A stretch of 6,977 nucleotides of DNA from Candidatus Omnitrophota bacterium (GTDB lineage: Bacteria > Omnitrophota > Gorgyraeia > JAFGHF01): the NCBI GenBank assembly GCA_024543015.1, contig JAMXCY010000049.1, forward strand, positions 1 to 6,977. Reading direction: 5' to 3'. Numbering within the stretch: position 1 is the first letter of the stretch; each line of letters begins with the position of its first letter. The position numbers were made by a program, and so were the translations under genes. A model generated the notes under the pieces. The model saw nothing but the letters and a program-made list of their open reading frames with translations. It was not told the DNA's origin and made no database searches. This document shows positions 5,651 through 6,977 of the stretch, one piece after another.

Positions 5651-5686
5651 GAAAATTGTTTTACCTTATTACCGAAGACAATTTTC
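5651..5686 (+). promoter_or_regulatory. Hairpin in the leuS leader (possible attenuator)
   Basis: GAAAATTGT (5651-5659) pairs perfectly with ACAATTTTC (5678-5686); one G-U and two more A-U pairs extend the stem to 12 bp around a 12-nt loop. A T6 run (5693-5698) follows after 6 nt, too far for a standard terminator. A weaker hairpin (AATTT 5680-5684 with AAATT 5690-5694) would exclude the first and lies directly against the T run. Regulation is inferred from structure only. Confidence 0.4.
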
Positions 5687-5705
5687 TTGAAATTTTTTAT
5701 TAACC

Positions 5706-6977
5706 ATGAAAGAGAACACATATCCATTTAAGAAAATTGAATCTAAGTGGCAAAGATACTGGCAGAAGGCCGGACTCTTTACAATGGACCCGGCTTCGGC
5801 TAAGCCTAAGTACTATTGCCTGATGATGTTTCCCTATCCCTCCTCGGCCCTGCATGTGGGCCACGGCCGCAACTACATTATCGGCGATGTAGTGGTCCGA
5901 TATATGATGATGAAGGGGTTCAATGTGCTCACCCCCATGGGCTGGGATGCCTTTGGTCTGCCGGCGGAGAATGCGGCGATAAAAGACGGTGTTCATCCCA
6001 AGAGCTCCACCTTAAGAAACATTGCCATGATGAAAAAGCAATTAAATTGCTGGGGCACAGGCTATGACTGGAGCCGGGAGCTGACCTCATGCCTGCCCGA
6101 TTATTATAAATGGACCCAGTGGATATTCTTAAAACTTTACGAAAAGGGCTTAGCCTACAAGAAAAAGGCAGCAGTAAACTGGTGTCCTTCATGTCAGACA
6201 ATTTTAGCCAATGAGCAGGTAATTAACGGAAAATGCTGGCGATGCGAAGCTCAAGTGAAGGAAAAGGAGCTGGAGCAATGGTTTTTCAAGATTACCGCTT
6301 ACGCCCAGAGACTTTTAGATGATTTAAGCAAATTAAAAGACTGGCCCGAACGGGTCAGAATAATGCAGAAAAACTGGATTGGCAGAAGCGAAGGGGTGAG
6401 CATAGATTTTCCGATTGTGGGTGAGAAAGAAGCCCTTAGTTGCTTTACTACCAGAGTCGATACAATATACGGGGCCACTTACATGGTCTTGGCAGCTGGA
6501 CACCAGGGCATTGAGAGATTGGTGGAAGGTGCCCCTAATAAGGATGAGATCCTTTCCTTTATCGAGAAGGTCAGAGAGCAGAACATAGCGGCCCGGGCTG
6601 ACGTAGAAGTAGGAAAGGAAGGTATCTTTACCGGAAGATATGTGGTTAATCCGGTTAATAATCGCCAGATTCCTCTGTGGATTGCCAATTATGTCTTAAT
6701 GGAATACGGCACAGGTGCGGTAATGGCTGTGCCTGCCCATGATCAGAGAGACTTTGAATTTGCCAAACAATATAATTTGCCCATTGAGGTAGTAATCGAT
6801 AACCCCGAAGAACCCTTAAATGCTCAAACTATGAGTGAGGCTTATCTGGATGATGGCATCATGATAAATTCTGCTCAGTTTAATGAGCTGGGTAACCGTG
6901 AGGCAATTGGGAAAATAGCCGATTTTATGGAAGAGAAGAAAATTGGCAAAAGAGCTATCCATTACCGCTTAAGAGAT
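5706..6977 (+). CDS. leuS: Leucyl-tRNA synthetase, N-terminal 424 residues (cut by window end)
   Basis: The reading frame is open from ATG 5706 to the last base; roughly half of the enzyme is present. LeuRS charges tRNA-Leu with leucine in the cytoplasm. Seen in order: the class I HIGH signature as HVGH (50-53) within FPYPSSALHVGHGRNYIIGD, MGWDAFGLPAENAA (78-91), an intact four-Cys zinc finger (Cys160, 163, 177, 180), the start of the CP1 editing domain with TTRVDTIYG (248-256) and GTGAVMAVPAHDQRD (335-349), where Asp346 corresponds to the Asp that anchors the leucine amino group during editing. KMSKS and the anticodon-binding domains lie beyond the window. No Shine-Dalgarno precedes the ATG (AATTTTTTATTAACC), so initiation may rely on an unstructured AU-rich leader. 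It is divergent from nfeD and about 2.4 kb from a tRNA-Leu gene. Confidence 0.96.
   Translation, partial: MKENTYPFKKIESKWQRYWQKAGLFTMDPASAKPKYYCLMMFPYPSSALHVGHGRNYIIGDVVVRYMMMKGFNVLTPMGWDAFGLPAENAAIKDGVHPKSSTLRNIAMMKKQLNCWGTGYDWSRELTSCLPDYYKWTQWIFLKLYEKGLAYKKKAAVNWCPSCQTILANEQVINGKCWRCEAQVKEKELEQWFFKITAYAQRLLDDLSKLKDWPERVRIMQKNWIGRSEGVSIDFPIVGEKEALSCFTTRVDTIYGATYMVLAAGHQGIERLVEGAPNKDEILSFIEKVREQNIAARADVEVGKEGIFTGRYVVNPVNNRQIPLWIANYVLMEYGTGAVMAVPAHDQRDFEFAKQYNLPIEVVIDNPEEPLNAQTMSEAYLDDGIMINSAQFNELGNREAIGKIADFMEEKKIGKRAIHYRLRD

Noticed and set aside
5623..5705. T-box riboswitch upstream of leuS.
   Set aside because: No conserved T-box sequence and no long leader are present; the expected leader is only about 77 nt.
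5700..6688. Open frames at 5700-5996, 5929-6201 and 6479-6688 on the - strand and 5816-6067 on the + strand.
   Set aside because: They overlap leuS, whose frame is uninterrupted from 5706 to the window end with HVGH, zinc-finger and editing-domain motifs.
1..6977. Mobile elements, CRISPR repeats, integration at tRNA genes, or horizontally acquired islands.
   Set aside because: No transposase, integrase, periodic repeats or tRNA-fragment direct repeats were seen, and the genes are housekeeping or envelope genes of similar composition.

Overview
This is an ordinary bacterial chromosomal segment of moderate GC content. It carries five complete protein genes plus one complete gene of unknown function, two genes cut by the window edges, and two tRNA genes. 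No mobile element, CRISPR array, phage gene or toxin-antitoxin pair is visible. I found no previously undescribed system. The points of interest lie in gene organisation: promoters, terminators, start sites and tRNA placement. The mix of genes (Gram-negative-style L,D-transpeptidase with LysM and TPR, NfeD/slipin pair, AccA as a separate polypeptide, tRNAs without encoded CCA) suggests a non-model bacterial lineage. Omnitrophota or a relative is my guess, but the sequence does not prove it.

Left part, + strand (1-2227). The last 38 codons of mnmE end at 119. A near-consensus promoter (136-164) follows and drives a compact three-gene unit: a membrane-anchored coiled-coil protein of unknown function, a small divergent PAP2-type membrane protein (DUF212/YuiD-like), and a membrane-anchored TPR-LysM-YkuD L,D-transpeptidase. 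The unit closes with a perfect 15-bp terminator hairpin (2174-2227). It looks like a small envelope operon.

Middle (2228-3470). accA (acetyl-CoA carboxylase carboxyltransferase alpha subunit) starts 11 nt after that terminator and is followed 12 nt later by tRNA-Leu(CAA). Facing it on the - strand is tRNA-Ala(GGC), which has its own TTGACA-17-TATAAA promoter. The two convergent tRNAs share one bidirectional hairpin terminator (3302-3332) in the 41 bp between them.

Right part (3468-6977). On the - strand lies the well-known NfeD-slipin operon: a ClpP-class membrane serine protease (5545-4211) overlapping by 4 nt a stomatin/SPFH protein (4214-3468). A 160-bp divergent intergenic region separates nfeD from leuS, the leucyl-tRNA synthetase, whose first 424 codons run to the window end on the + strand. 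The two divergent promoters have -35 boxes only 10 bp apart. The nfeD promoter lies so close to its start codon that the mRNA should be leaderless or nearly so. The leuS leader carries a dyad and a hairpin but no T-box. All four assigned promoters have -35/-10 boxes separated by exactly 17 bp, so housekeeping sigma-70-type recognition appears to apply here.
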